Source: Caprella mutica
Taxonomy: Eukaryota; Arthropoda; Malacostraca; Amphipoda; Caprellidae
Direction: 5' to 3'
DNA: 64,000 bases
Assembly: GCA_947561585.1 (NCBI GenBank)
Contig: CANNZV010001468.1
Location: forward strand, 1 to 64,000
Positions 26,406 through 35,639 of this stretch are shown in pieces. Position 1 is the first letter of the stretch, and every line of letters starts with the position of its first letter. A program made the translations under genes and the position numbers. The notes under the pieces were generated by a model, which ran no database searches, was not told the DNA's origin, and was given only the letters and a program-made list of their open reading frames with translations.

Positions 26406-27404
26406 TTACTTCAATTTAAAAGTATTTGACCCGGTTAAGTATCCTTTATTATATACTTCAACGCTGTAAACCCCTTTAGAAAAGGCAGTTCCAGGCTCCC
26501 ATAAAAAACAAGATACAACATCATCAGTATTTTTATAATCAACTGTTTTGATGTGAGTATATCTCATTTGTTCTTGAGCATCAGTAGTCGTAAATACTCC
26601 AGATCCCATAGTTTCTACAGCCAAAGTTTCTCCTTGAGGACTGATTAATCTTACATGAAAATCTTCTTTACCTGAATCAGCAACATCATTAGGTTCAGCA
26701 GTAAAACATACTTTTAGTCGGTCAATATATTTAGCTGAACTTTTTTTCTTCGCCTTTCCGTTCTTTTTTACTTTCCAGCCACTTACACTTAAATCTCTAA
26801 TATCAATTACAGAAGCTCTCAAAACGGTAGCACTCAAATCAGCATTTTTAGTAGACAAATTTTCTTTTTCGCTAATCAAAGTAGCTCGTGCAGTTGTCAA
26901 TTCTTCATTCATTTGACGCTCTTGTACAATCTGAGTAGAAAGATTGTTTCTTTCTTCACTCAATTGTTGGTTAGCATCAGAAAGAAGAGCATTCTCTTCT
27001 TTAAGCGTAGTGATCTCTGCCAAGTATTGATTTTTTTGAGATGTTAGATCAGCCATCATTGCCTTAATCTCATCCAACTCTACTCTAGATTTTTTTCCAC
27101 TAGAAAGTAGGTTTCTGATACGCTTATTCGCTTTTTTCAATTCATCCTGCTTTTCTTCAATCAAAATATTCATATCCTCATTTTCACCTTTCATTGCTTC
27201 AATTTCTTCTTGAGCAGCATAATGTAATTTTTCCAACTCTTTTCTCAATTTTTGAGTGTCTTCAAGTTCATTCGAGACGGTCTCAATCTTTTCAGTTTTC
27301 TGATAATTATTGTATAACAAAACAGCATTAGTTGCTAATAAAAGTAAAATAATTACAGCAGCAATTGCGGTTAATTTTTGTTTTGAATCATTTGAAAAAC
27401 TCAT
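26406..27404 (-). CDS. Membrane-anchored coiled-coil protein
   Basis: The 332-residue protein has a short N-terminal cytoplasmic stretch, one TM helix (about 12-31, AIAAVIILLLLATNAVLLY), a long alpha-helical coiled coil (about 35-200, heptads such as EKENLSTKNADLSATV) and a C-terminal beta-rich domain of about 130 residues (IRDLSVSGWKVKKNGKAK ... YSVEVYNKGYLTGSNTFKLK). The C-terminal domain has the look of an extracytoplasmic sandwich with motif RLKVCFTAEPNDVADSGKED. Bacteroidota genomes often carry such proteins, but the role is not known. It is followed by a strong terminator. Confidence 0.8.
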   Translation of the reverse strand: MSFSNDSKQKLTAIAAVIILLLLATNAVLLYNNYQKTEKIETVSNELEDTQKLRKELEKLHYAAQEEIEAMKGENEDMNILIEEKQDELKKANKRIRNLLSSGKKSRVELDEIKAMMADLTSQKNQYLAEITTLKEENALLSDANQQLSEERNNLSTQIVQERQMNEELTTARATLISEKENLSTKNADLSATVLRASVIDIRDLSVSGWKVKKNGKAKKKSSAKYIDRLKVCFTAEPNDVADSGKEDFHVRLISPQGETLAVETMGSGVFTTTDAQEQMRYTHIKTVDYKNTDDVVSCFLWEPGTAFSKGVYSVEVYNKGYLTGSNTFKLK

Positions 27405-27729
27405 AATAAAATTTTTAAGTTTACAATTTGAGATTCCGTAATTTGAGGAATCTATTTTTTAAAAATAGGTTTCACTAGTGTTGTTGTACTGAATAACTGA
27501 TTCCTAGTAAAAGGTGAACCCAATTTTTTTCAACAATTAGGTTTTAATTTGTACGCAAAGATAACGTTATGTGTTTGGAAAAACGTGCTTTAAATGCTAA
27601 TTATAACAAGTAAATTGGGAAAAAATAAGCAACTAAAATAAATGTGAAATCATTGTTTTTTATAAAGAAATGTATTGAAATTAAAGGTTTTTTAACCATT
27701 TTAAGGCATTCTAATTCTAGTCTACAAAT
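27405..27729. other. Intergenic interval between divergent genes
   Basis: Divergent upstream regions of the genes at 26406 and 27730. No convincing repeat or hairpin. A GTACGCAAAGATAACG stretch near 27552 may belong to a promoter, but I cannot support it. Confidence 0.5.
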
Positions 27730-28532
27730 ATGAAATTTTTTATATCCTTAATGTTTGCTTTCTTTTTACCCATTTTCATTTATTATGAAAATGAAGATTT
27801 GGTAGAAGATATTCTAATTGAAGCATTATTAAATAAAGAATCCATTGATTACAACAATTAGACAAAGATTTTGAGGAAATAAAATCAATAATAGCTGATA
27901 GAAAATATACTGATTGTGTCTATCCTAACAATGAAAAATCATATTATTTAATGGATTTAAATGGAGACAATAAAAAAGATTTGATTTTTAATGCTGCTTG
28001 TGATCCATATTATAGAGTTGAAGTTTTTTTGAAAAAAAGAAATGAATTTTCTAAATCATTTAGTTCTACAGGAAAGATAAAATTTGTAAAAAAAGATCAA
28101 AACCAAAAGATTTTAGTAATAGACGCAGAGCCATGTTGTTGTCTATATTTAGGAAGCATAAAAACCTTACAATGGAAAAATGGAACACAAGTTTTTGAAA
28201 ATAATGTAATTTATCATAGTGATCTTTTGGTACCATATTCTGAATATTCAAAAATATCTTTTCGATCTTTGGAAAAAATGGTTTTGAGAAATCATCCTGA
28301 AGAAATAGCTAAAATTGAGCGAGATCCTTGTAGAGATGATTTTATCAAAACTAATTATCTAATAACATTAAAAGAAGATACTGAGGTAATTCAATTGCAT
28401 GAAAGTGCAGAATGGTCTTTCGTTTTGGTAAAGCCTCATTTTAATTTTGAGATAAATAAATATAATCAGATTGAATCCAATGAAAATTATATTTTTGGTT
28501 GGGTAAAAACTAAACACATTAAAACCAATTAA
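27730..28532 (+). pseudogene. Exported hypothetical protein, one frameshift
   Basis: ATG 27730 starts a signal-peptide-like stretch (MKFFISLMFAFFLPIFIYYE) that stops at TAG near 27859. One base over, the frame reads on (LQQLDKDFEEIKSIIADRKY) directly into the ORF starting at ATG 27951, which continues to TAA 28532. Joined, the protein would be about 266 residues. The C-terminal part includes MDLNGDNKKDLIFNAACDPY, an FG-GAP/EF-hand-like calcium loop (DLNGDNKKD), then EPCCCLYLGSI and EDTEVIQLHESAEWSFVLV, an SH3-like strand pattern. The stop is only 2 bases before the next gene (28535), so the two are linked. The break is either a real mutation or a base-call error. Confidence 0.65.
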
Positions 28533-28534
28533 TC

Positions 28535-29287
28535 ATGATCGGCAATAGAGATATTTCAAAAATATGCTTTCTCGATATCGAATGCGTTTCGGGAAAAGCA
28601 TCATATGATGAACTAAGTGAAGAGTTTCAATATTTGTGGAAATTGAAAAGTAGATCTGTTTTAAGAAAATATGATGAACCAATAACTGATGAGGAAGCAG
28701 CCGAAGCCTATAAAGAAAAAGCTGGAATTTATGCAGAGTTTGGAAAAATTGTATGTATTTCAGTCGGAGTAGTTGGCCGCAATCCTGATACCAAAGAATT
28801 ATTTATTCGCCTTAAATCATTTGCAAGTGAGGATGAAGCAGAATTATTAAGAGACTTTTCTGAAATGGTTTCACAATATTATAACAATACTGCTACACAT
28901 TCTTTTTGTGGACATAATATTCGAGAATTTGACATGCCTTATATTTGTCGCAGGCTTTTAATTAACCAATTACCTTTACCTCATCCATTAAATATAGCAG
29001 GGAAAAAACCTTGGGAAACAAAGCATTTTATCGATACTCTGGAATTATGGAAATTTGGAGATTATAAAAATTATATCTCCTTAAAATTATTAGCTGCTGT
29101 TTTTGGTTTCCCTTCACCTAAGGATGATATTGATGGTTCTGAAGTAGGATTTGTATTTTGGGAAGGCAATGATCTACCTAGAATAGCAAAGTATTGTGAA
29201 AAAGACGTTTTGGCAACTGCTCAATTATTATTTAAGTATTTGAGAATGCCGATTTTGGAAGAACATCAAATTAAATTTATTCCGTAA
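28535..29287 (+). CDS. Predicted 3'-5' exonuclease, PolB-proofreading-like (DEDDy)
   Basis: The 250-residue soluble protein belongs to the PolB-associated exonuclease-like family. Exo I is FLDIECVSG (Asp14 and Glu16), Exo II is CGHNIREFDMPYICRR with the catalytic Asp in EFD, and Exo III is YCEKDVLATAQLL with Tyr and Asp in the DEDDy spacing. The family is encoded separately from polymerases in Bacteroidota and probably trims DNA or RNA 3' ends; the substrate is unknown. It starts 2 bases after the frameshifted hypothetical gene, so the pair is likely co-transcribed. Confidence 0.88.
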   Translation: MIGNRDISKICFLDIECVSGKASYDELSEEFQYLWKLKSRSVLRKYDEPITDEEAAEAYKEKAGIYAEFGKIVCISVGVVGRNPDTKELFIRLKSFASEDEAELLRDFSEMVSQYYNNTATHSFCGHNIREFDMPYICRRLLINQLPLPHPLNIAGKKPWETKHFIDTLELWKFGDYKNYISLKLLAAVFGFPSPKDDIDGSEVGFVFWEGNDLPRIAKYCEKDVLATAQLLFKYLRMPILEEHQIKFIP

Positions 29288-29308
29288 GGAAAATTCGGTT
29301 TGAGATAA

Positions 29309-29353
29309 TGAGTATTTGGTATTGTGACTAGTTGATGTCGCAATACCCAATTT
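29309..29353. repeat. Hairpin of the GTATTGGGTATTG family, degenerate copy
   Basis: GTATTTGGTATTGTGAC (29311-29327) pairs imperfectly with GTCGCAATACCCAATTTG (29336-29353). It resembles hairpins at 32047, 47784 and 49218. Confidence 0.6.
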
Positions 29354-29426
29354 GTAATAATTACTTCATGGCTTTTTATTTTTCCTAAAAAAAATACCCA
29401 CCTTTGCCTTCCAAAATAAATAAGAT

Positions 29427-31019
29427 TTGATAAAAGAAGTCGAAATAAAGATTCAGCCAAGAGCAATCGATGATATTGCATTGATTGAAAAGATTGCCCT
29501 TAAAAAAGCAAAAGTAAAATCCTCTAATAATACAGAAGTGGTAGTGCTTCGTCGCTCCATTGATGCACGAGGTAAACAACCTGTATTTCGATTACGAGTT
29601 GCGGTTTATGTCGGGGAAAAACACCAATCAGAACCTGCTATTTTAGATACTTTTCAAAATGTAGAAGAAGCTCCTCGAGTGATTATTGTAGGAGCTGGAC
29701 CTGCTGGATATTTTGCAGCATTGGAATTAATTGAGCTTGGTTTAAAACCTATTATTTTTGATAGAGGAAAAGATGTAAGAACTCGACGGCGAGACTTAAG
29801 AGCCATTCAACAATTTGGAGAAGTGAATCCACATTCCAATTATTGTTTTGGAGAAGGAGGAGCAGGAACCTACTCAGATGGAAAATTATATACTCGATCT
29901 CATAAACGTGGGAACATTGTTAAGTCTTTGCGATTGCTAGTCGAACATGGAGCAGTTTCGGATATTTTAGTTGATGCACATCCGCATATTGGTTCTAATA
30001 AATTACCCAAAATAGTAGCAAATATTCGGGAAACGATTCTAAAGTTTGGAGGAGAAATTCATTTTGATGCACATGTTACGGATTTTGTTTTTTCTAAAAA
30101 TAAAATAGAAAATACGGACAAAAAAATCCTTGGTGTTATCGTCAATGATAAAGAAGAACACATAGCGGAAACAGTAATTCTTGCAACAGGGCATTCCGCC
30201 AGAGACATTTATAGATTATGTCATGATCGAGGAATTCGATTGGAAGTAAAACCCTTTGCCCTAGGTGTTCGGGTGGAACATCCCCAAAGTCTGATTGATA
30301 AAATTCAATATCGGCAAGAACATCGAGAGGAGAATTTACCTGCAAGTAGTTACCGATTGGCCTGCCAGGTAGGAGGGCGAGGAGTGTTCTCATTTTGTAT
30401 GTGCCCTGGAGGATTGGTCGTTCCAGCATCGACTGCACCAGGAGAAATAGTAGTCAATGGGATGTCCATGTCAAGAAGAGATTCTCCCTTTGCAAATTCT
30501 GGAACGGTGGTCGCTGTTGAATTGGAAGATCTTGCTCCATTTGCACATCATGGAATATTTGCAGGATTAGAATTTCAAAAAAGTGTAGAGCAGGCCATGT
30601 TTCAATTTGGAGATGGAACTCAAAGAGCACCTAGTCAACGTATGACTGATTTTGTGAAAAATAAAATCTCAAAAGACCTTCCTCCAACTTCATATATTCC
30701 AGGACTGCTCGAAGCACCTGTACATCAATTATTACCTGAAAATATCTCAAAAAAATTAAGATTAGGGATGCAGGAATTTGGAAGAAAAATGAAAGGATAT
30801 TTTACAGAAGAAGCCAATATTATTGGAACGGAAAGTCGAACAAGTTCACCAGTCAGAATACCAAGAAACCCTACAACTTTAATGCATCAAGATGCGGAAG
30901 GACTTTTCCCATGTGGTGAAGGTGCGGGATTTGCTGGAGGAATTATTTCTGCTGCAATGGATGGCCAAAATGTAGCTAAAGCAGTTGGTATATTTTTATC
31001 TGAAAAAATCAAAACATAA
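29427..31019 (+). CDS. FAD-dependent dehydrogenase (COG2509-like)
   Basis: The 530-residue protein begins at TTG 29427; no ATG gives a better start. An N-terminal alpha/beta domain of about 80 residues (KEVEIKIQPRAIDDIALI, typical of this family) precedes the FAD dinucleotide fold, GAGPAG at 89-94 (VIIVGAGPAGYFAALEL). Further motifs are YCFGEGGAGTYSDGKLYTR, the ATGHSARDIY segment and the C-terminal FAD-binding CGEGAGFAGGIISAAMDG. Homologues are often annotated as uncharacterised FAD-dependent dehydrogenases or NAD(P)/FAD oxidoreductases; substrate unknown. Its stop lies inside the left arm of the inverted repeat at 31017-31180. Confidence 0.9.
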   Translation: MIKEVEIKIQPRAIDDIALIEKIALKKAKVKSSNNTEVVVLRRSIDARGKQPVFRLRVAVYVGEKHQSEPAILDTFQNVEEAPRVIIVGAGPAGYFAALELIELGLKPIIFDRGKDVRTRRRDLRAIQQFGEVNPHSNYCFGEGGAGTYSDGKLYTRSHKRGNIVKSLRLLVEHGAVSDILVDAHPHIGSNKLPKIVANIRETILKFGGEIHFDAHVTDFVFSKNKIENTDKKILGVIVNDKEEHIAETVILATGHSARDIYRLCHDRGIRLEVKPFALGVRVEHPQSLIDKIQYRQEHREENLPASSYRLACQVGGRGVFSFCMCPGGLVVPASTAPGEIVVNGMSMSRRDSPFANSGTVVAVELEDLAPFAHHGIFAGLEFQKSVEQAMFQFGDGTQRAPSQRMTDFVKNKISKDLPPTSYIPGLLEAPVHQLLPENISKKLRLGMQEFGRKMKGYFTEEANIIGTESRTSSPVRIPRNPTTLMHQDAEGLFPCGEGAGFAGGIISAAMDGQNVAKAVGIFLSEKIKT

Positions 31020-31180
31020 GTAAAAGAGCAGAATTAAATGTAAAATTTTAAGTGCAAGGTTTTTTTGATAGTTTTTCTTAAAAAATCATTGCATACCCTG
31101 TGGTACGGAATTATTTTTTAGGGAAAAATAGCGAAAAAAGATGTGCTTAAAAATTACATTTAATTTTGCTCTTTTACTTA
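31017..31180. repeat. Approx. 40-bp inverted repeat downstream of the FAD dehydrogenase
   Basis: TAAGTAAAAGAGCAGAATTA... (31017-31056) and the matching arm at 31142-31180 pair with a few mismatches around an 85-base interior, which itself carries the short palindrome TACCCTGTGGTA. The left arm includes the stop codon of the preceding gene. Confidence 0.8.
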
Positions 31181-31268
31181 AACTCTTTCCAAAAAATAAA
31201 TCATAATTACTAACCTTAATATTGGAATTTCAATCTATTGAAGATCTAATGTTTTTATCAATCAAAAT

Positions 31269-32000
31269 ATGAAAAATATATTTTTTCTATTCGTCTTAAT
31301 TACCGTTACAGCTTGTTCTACTAAAAAAATTGTGGAAGTAAAACCTGTAGAAAAATTACCTCAACCAATAGCAACTAAAGTAGATTCTATCTCCTACAGT
31401 TTTGGTTTAAGTGTAGCTGAAACATTTTTAAAAATTCAAGAAGATACAGATGGTGAGGTTTCACTTGATGTTGATCTTTTTAGCGAAGCAATCAAAGAAA
31501 AACTTTTAAATAAACCTCGAATGACTCAAGAGGAATTACAAAATACCATGATGCAATTCAGTCAAGAGATGGCTCAAAAAGCACAAGAGAAAGGGGAAAA
31601 AGAAGCTATGTTGGCTAAGGAAAAAGGACTAAAGTTTTTAGCTGCCAATGCGACGAAAGAAGGTGTAAAAGTTACCGCTTCAGGATTGCAGTATAAAATT
31701 ATTAGAGAAGGAAGTGGGGATTCTCCAAAAGCAGAAGATGAAGTAAAAGTTCATTATACAGGCAAATTAATCGATGGGACTGTTTTTGATAGTTCCGTAG
31801 AACGAGGGCAGCCTGCTAGTTTTTATTTGAACCAAGTTATTTCAGGTTGGACGGAAGGACTTCAATTAATGAAGCCTGGAGCAAAATATGAATTTACCAT
31901 TCCTTCAGAATTAGCCTATGGAGCAAAAGGAAGTCCACCAGTAATTCCTGGAGGAGCTGTTTTAATTTTTGAAGTGGAGTTGTTAGAGGTTATGAAATAA
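31269..32000 (+). CDS. FKBP-type peptidyl-prolyl isomerase, lipoprotein (tandem copy 1)
   Basis: The 243-residue protein has a lipobox (VTACSTKK, Cys at about 16), an N-terminal Mip-like dimerisation region ([18 protein letters not shown]; helical Gln/Lys/Glu stretch about 100-130) and a C-terminal FKBP domain (about 145-243: [58 protein letters not shown]). The conserved FKBP aromatic and Asp residues are present, so it should be active. It is probably an outer-membrane or periplasmic folding catalyst. The paralogue lies 265 bases downstream with a hairpin between them. Confidence 0.93.
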   Translation: MKNIFFLFVLITVTACSTKKIVEVKPVEKLPQPIATKVDSISYSFGLSVAETFLKIQEDTDGEVSLDVDLFSEAIKEKLLNKPRMTQEELQNTMMQFSQEMAQKAQEKGEKEAMLAKEKGLKFLAANATKEGVKVTASGLQYKIIREGSGDSPKAEDEVKVHYTGKLIDGTVFDSSVERGQPASFYLNQVISGWTEGLQLMKPGAKYEFTIPSELAYGAKGSPPVIPGGAVLIFEVELLEVMK

Positions 32001-32046
32001 ACTCGGTTTTTGAAAGATTAATAATATTAGCTAAAAGTATTAAAAT

Positions 32047-32135
32047 GGTGAGTATTGGGTATTGAGAGAGTGAAGAGTTAAAAAAAATCAATAACTACAT
32101 TTTTTGAACAGTCTCAATACCCAATACTCCATACC
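32047..32135. repeat. GTATTGGGTATTG-family hairpin between the FKBP genes
   Basis: GGTGAGTATTGGGTATTGAG (32047-32066) pairs with CTCAATACCCAATACTCC (32113-32130) and a few bases beyond. The interior is A/T-rich. Confidence 0.75.
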
Positions 32136-32265
32136 AATAATCTCAAAGTGATTTCCACTAAATGATATACTAGCTTACAATCAAAGGCATTATTCCATTA
32201 AACAAACAAAAAAAATCGTATTTTCGCCGCCGATAAAAAATTAAATAACTTTTTACAAAATTACG

Positions 32266-33006
32266 ATGAAGAAACTACTCTATTTAATTGCAGTTATTGC
32301 TTTCTTTTCTGCCTGTAATAATGGCGGTGCTGGCGGTGGTGCAAATATTCCTTTAGCCACAGAAACTGATTCTCTTTCTTATGCGCTTGGACTAAATGTT
32401 GGTCAAAGTGTTACAAAAATTAAAGAAGATACTGATGGCGAGATCGTTTTAAATGTTGACATAGTGAGAAATGGAATGGCTGACTTTGTAGCTGATACTA
32501 AAGCTCTTACTGATGAAGAAGCTCAAAAAGTAATGATGGGTTTTAGTCAAAAAATGCAAGCTAAACAAATGCAAAAACAACAACAGGCTCAAGCTGAGGC
32601 TGCTGCACTTGGACCAAAAAATGAAGCTGAAGGCGCTGCATTTCTTGCAGAAAATGCAAAGAAAGAAGGTGTAAAATCTACTGCTTCAGGAATTCAATAT
32701 AAAGTACTTAATGAAGGAACTGGCGCTAAACCGAAAGCTACTAATAAAGTAAGTGTTCACTATACAGGAAAATTATTAGATGGGACTGTTTTTGATAGTT
32801 CTATTCCTAGGGGAGCACCAACTGAGTTTTTCCTAAACCAAGTGATTCCTGGTTGGACGGAAGGAGTTCAATTAATGAGTGTTGGGAGTAAGTATGAATT
32901 TTATATTCCAGGTAATTTAGCTTATGGACCAAGAGGTAATCCACCTTCAATTCCATCAATGGCTACTTTGATATTTGAAATAGAACTTTTGGATATTGTA
33001 GAATAA
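32266..33006 (+). CDS. FKBP-type peptidyl-prolyl isomerase, lipoprotein (tandem copy 2)
   Basis: The 246-residue protein has a lipobox (FFSACNNGG, Cys at about 17) followed by a Gly-rich linker, the Mip-like helical region ([17 protein letters not shown]; a Gln/Lys/Ala-rich stalk about 100-130) and an FKBP domain ([58 protein letters not shown]). It is clearly a paralogue of the gene just upstream; most differences are in the linker and stalk. A candidate -7 box TATTTTCG (32219-32226) suggests its own promoter. Terminator at 33025-33065. Confidence 0.93.
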   Translation: MKKLLYLIAVIAFFSACNNGGAGGGANIPLATETDSLSYALGLNVGQSVTKIKEDTDGEIVLNVDIVRNGMADFVADTKALTDEEAQKVMMGFSQKMQAKQMQKQQQAQAEAAALGPKNEAEGAAFLAENAKKEGVKSTASGIQYKVLNEGTGAKPKATNKVSVHYTGKLLDGTVFDSSIPRGAPTEFFLNQVIPGWTEGVQLMSVGSKYEFYIPGNLAYGPRGNPPSIPSMATLIFEIELLDIVE

Positions 33007-33024
33007 TTGAATTTCTATTTCTTC

Positions 33025-33065
33025 AAAAAAAAGCAACACATTGTAATGATGTGTTGCTTTTTTTT
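33025..33065 (+). terminator. Rho-independent terminator after the second FKBP gene
   Basis: AAAAAAAAGCAACACA and TGTGTTGCTTTTTTTT are perfect complements with a 9-base loop, ending in a T run. Confidence 0.88.
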
Positions 33066-33175
33066 GATTCAAAATTAAGGATTAAAGATTATGGATGATC
33101 GAAAAACGTGTTTTCTTCCACGCTTGATTTACGTTTTTTCGATCATCCATAATCATTAATCTTTAATTTTGAATC
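33066..33175. repeat. Approx. 44-bp inverted repeat between convergent genes
   Basis: 33066-33109 and 33131-33175 pair with few mismatches (motif GGATGATCGAAAAACG and its complement) around a 21-base loop. It directly follows the terminator and precedes the stop of the T9SS gene on the other strand. Confidence 0.85.
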
Positions 33176-33196
33176 TTGTTTTTTATCCTTCTAGTC

Positions 33197-35200
33197 TTAA
33201 TCGATACTAATTTTTTTAACCACTATTCCATGTGGCGAAACACCATGTAAAATATATTGCCCCGTTGCAAATCTACTTACATCAAATGTATGTTGAAATT
33301 CATTTCCAATACGATCAAATTGTTGTTGTAACACTACTTTCCCGTCAGTAGAAATTAATCTAATGTTTAACGATTCAATTTGCTGCGAAGCATCAATTTT
33401 TAAAGTAGTAAATTGATCCGCTGGTACAGGGAATAACAATGTATTTGCATTTAAAATGTTTTCATCAGTAGAGGTTGCTTCATCAATTACGTTGATAACC
33501 ATATTGTAACTGATATCAGAATAATCATCACCATCAAATACTTTATAAGTAAAAACATCATACGATTGTCCTTCTTCATCAGTATTTGGAAAAAAGACTA
33601 ATTCATCTAAATCTTCAAATGGAATCACATCATCTACATAAACATGAGCACCATTATAAAATAAATTCCCAACTGCCTCGACTGCTGTAATCAAGATAGA
33701 ATTTAAAGTGTCTCCGTCAGAGTCTGCAAATGAAAAATCGGTTTCATTAAATAGGTATGGAATATTGATAAAAGTGGTTACAGAATTATCAGCAGAAGTA
33801 GGAAGAGAATTTGGACGTAACTTATATAATGTTCCATTTGATGAATTCAGATTGTCATATCTTAAGTATAATTCTTCTAAATCCTCTGTCAAAAAGAAGC
33901 TGTATTGTTTACCAGTTGGATTTTCAATTTCTTTAAAAGTAGCACCATCAAACATAAATAAGGTAGCAATAAAGTTATTGTCTGTATAAGACAAAAAGAG
34001 TTTTTCATCAGCTGATACAGCAAAATTATTAAAATTAAAACCTGATGGACCTGCAATCTCAGCCACAGTATTACTTCCTGCCTCTAAATCCATTAATACA
34101 TTATTAAAATTTAAATCATTGAAGACGTAGTAAGCCTTTCCTTCTAGAGTATCCGTAAATTGTGAAAACTGAAATCCAGTAGGTGCAGTTACTTCTGTAA
34201 AAATCGCCCCATCAAATGAAAATAGCAATTGGTTGAAATTAGGATCAAACATGCTAAAGAAACTTCTATCATCAAATTCATTGATGAAAAATGGAAACTG
34301 AAATCCAGCAGGAATTTGTAAGGGGGAAAGAGTAGTTCCATCCCAAATAAATTGATTTATTTCAAAAGTCGTATTGTTGAAATATTCTAGAAATGCAAAA
34401 TCATCACCAATATAATTTACCCAATTAAATAACAATCCTGGAGGATTTGGAACTTCAGTTAAGGTAGTTCCATCAAAGGTGAAAAGTATATTCTCAAATG
34501 TAATATTATCAAAAAATGATAAATACATCTCATTTTCACTTTGGTTGATAAGAAAAGAAAATTGAACATCCATTGGAGAGGCAATAGGAGTGAAGGTAGT
34601 GCCATCATATGACAATATTTGATTATTGAAATTTATATCAAATATAGTCACGTACATTTTATCATTTAATATTCCAATAAGGTTTCCAAAATTAGAATCA
34701 GGAGGGATAGGGATTTCATTAAAATTAGTCCCATCAAAATCAAAAAGAAGAATATTAAAATTAGGATCAAATAGTGTGAAATGCATTTTATCATTGAATA
34801 GACCTACATAACCTCCGAATTGAAACCCTGCGGGTATGTTTAAGGTATTTACTGTTGTCCCATCAAATTCAACAATAATTTGGTTAAAGTTCAAATCGAA
34901 AGCAGTAAAATAAAACTTATCATTAAAAGTATCTTGATAAAAAGGAAACTGCTGGTCATTTTCAAATGGAATGGCAGTCAAGTCTATTTGATTATAATAA
35001 AATGTTTCGGTATAAAAATTTGGATCAAAATAATCAAAGAAGAGATTTCCATCTTCACCACCCGAAAAAAAGCTTAAAGTAAAGCCTGAAGGATTAGGGA
35101 TTTCTTCAAGTGTTTGAGCTTGGATTTTTGGAAAAGAGAAAACCAAAGTGGCTAAAAATAGAAATTTGAAGAAAAGATTTTTTGGATAAAGATTTTTCAT
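33197..35200 (-). CDS. Repetitive propeller-like T9SS cargo protein
   Basis: The 667-residue protein has a signal peptide (about 1-28, ending KIQAQ), then about nine to ten repeats of roughly 43-48 residues (about 35-450). Each has a strand like GFQFGGYVGLFNDKMHFTLF, then DPNFNILLFDFDGTNFNEIP; the Phe-Asp-Gly-Thr turn recurs as a register mark. A VCBS/cadherin-like spacer follows (about 470-580; LNSILITAVEAVGNLFYNG, FFPNTDEEGQSYDVFTYKVF), then a Por secretion tail (about 590-667; FPVPADQFTTLKI, ATGQYILHG, IVVKKISID). The repeats suggest a beta-propeller on a secreted or surface protein. Ligand unknown. No adjacent co-directional gene. Confidence 0.85.
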   Translation of the reverse strand: MKNLYPKNLFFKFLFLATLVFSFPKIQAQTLEEIPNPSGFTLSFFSGGEDGNLFFDYFDPNFYTETFYYNQIDLTAIPFENDQQFPFYQDTFNDKFYFTAFDLNFNQIIVEFDGTTVNTLNIPAGFQFGGYVGLFNDKMHFTLFDPNFNILLFDFDGTNFNEIPIPPDSNFGNLIGILNDKMYVTIFDINFNNQILSYDGTTFTPIASPMDVQFSFLINQSENEMYLSFFDNITFENILFTFDGTTLTEVPNPPGLLFNWVNYIGDDFAFLEYFNNTTFEINQFIWDGTTLSPLQIPAGFQFPFFINEFDDRSFFSMFDPNFNQLLFSFDGAIFTEVTAPTGFQFSQFTDTLEGKAYYVFNDLNFNNVLMDLEAGSNTVAEIAGPSGFNFNNFAVSADEKLFLSYTDNNFIATLFMFDGATFKEIENPTGKQYSFFLTEDLEELYLRYDNLNSSNGTLYKLRPNSLPTSADNSVTTFINIPYLFNETDFSFADSDGDTLNSILITAVEAVGNLFYNGAHVYVDDVIPFEDLDELVFFPNTDEEGQSYDVFTYKVFDGDDYSDISYNMVINVIDEATSTDENILNANTLLFPVPADQFTTLKIDASQQIESLNIRLISTDGKVVLQQQFDRIGNEFQHTFDVSRFATGQYILHGVSPHGIVVKKISID

Positions 35201-35639
35201 ATAAAAAGGTTTTAGATTTTTTCAAAATAAGTCCTAAAAATAACTTATTCATAATTTAGAGAATAACCTTAGCTGAAAATATACTGAATATTAGCCGACA
35301 TTATTGAAATCCAAAATTTAAAGAATTCAGCTAAAATCTTTTTTGGGATACTGAAACGGATTAACGATATTTATTTTTTACAATAAGTTGACCGTCTTAG
35401 TATTCTGTAACAAAAAATTATTTAGGATGACCTGCTTTGCGAAACCAGAGGGAGGCAAAAGGGGAAGCATGGGTTCGTAAAGCTTTAAGAACTTCTGATA
35501 TCTCTTTTGCACATTCACAAAGTTCTCAAAGCAGATTCATCTTTTCTTTAACTTTTGTTATAGAGTACTTAACAAGGACATCTGATTATTTTTTTTGAAC
35601 TGAACCTTATTGTTTTTGTTTAAAAATATAAAAACTTTT
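35201..35639. other. Gene-free interval holding a MITE-like element
   Basis: Divergent upstream regions for the T9SS gene (minus) and the thioredoxin-like gene (plus). The second copy of the MITE-like element occupies 35401-35568; the rest is AT-rich. Confidence 0.6.
35401..35568. mobile_element. MITE-like element, copy 2 (inverted relative to copy 1)
   Basis: The ends TATTCTGTAACAAAA and CTTTTGTTATAGAGTA are imperfect inverted repeats. The interior matches copy 1 at 11398-11550 in reverse complement (GCTTTGCGAAACCAGAGGGA, GGGTTCGTAAAGCTTTAAGA, AGTTCTCAAAGCAGATTCAT), with a roughly 15-base insertion. No coding capacity. Confidence 0.7.

Noticed and set aside
27951..28532. Complete stand-alone gene starting at ATG 27951
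   Set aside because: The frame is open and protein-like upstream to the signal peptide at 27730, so this ATG is internal.
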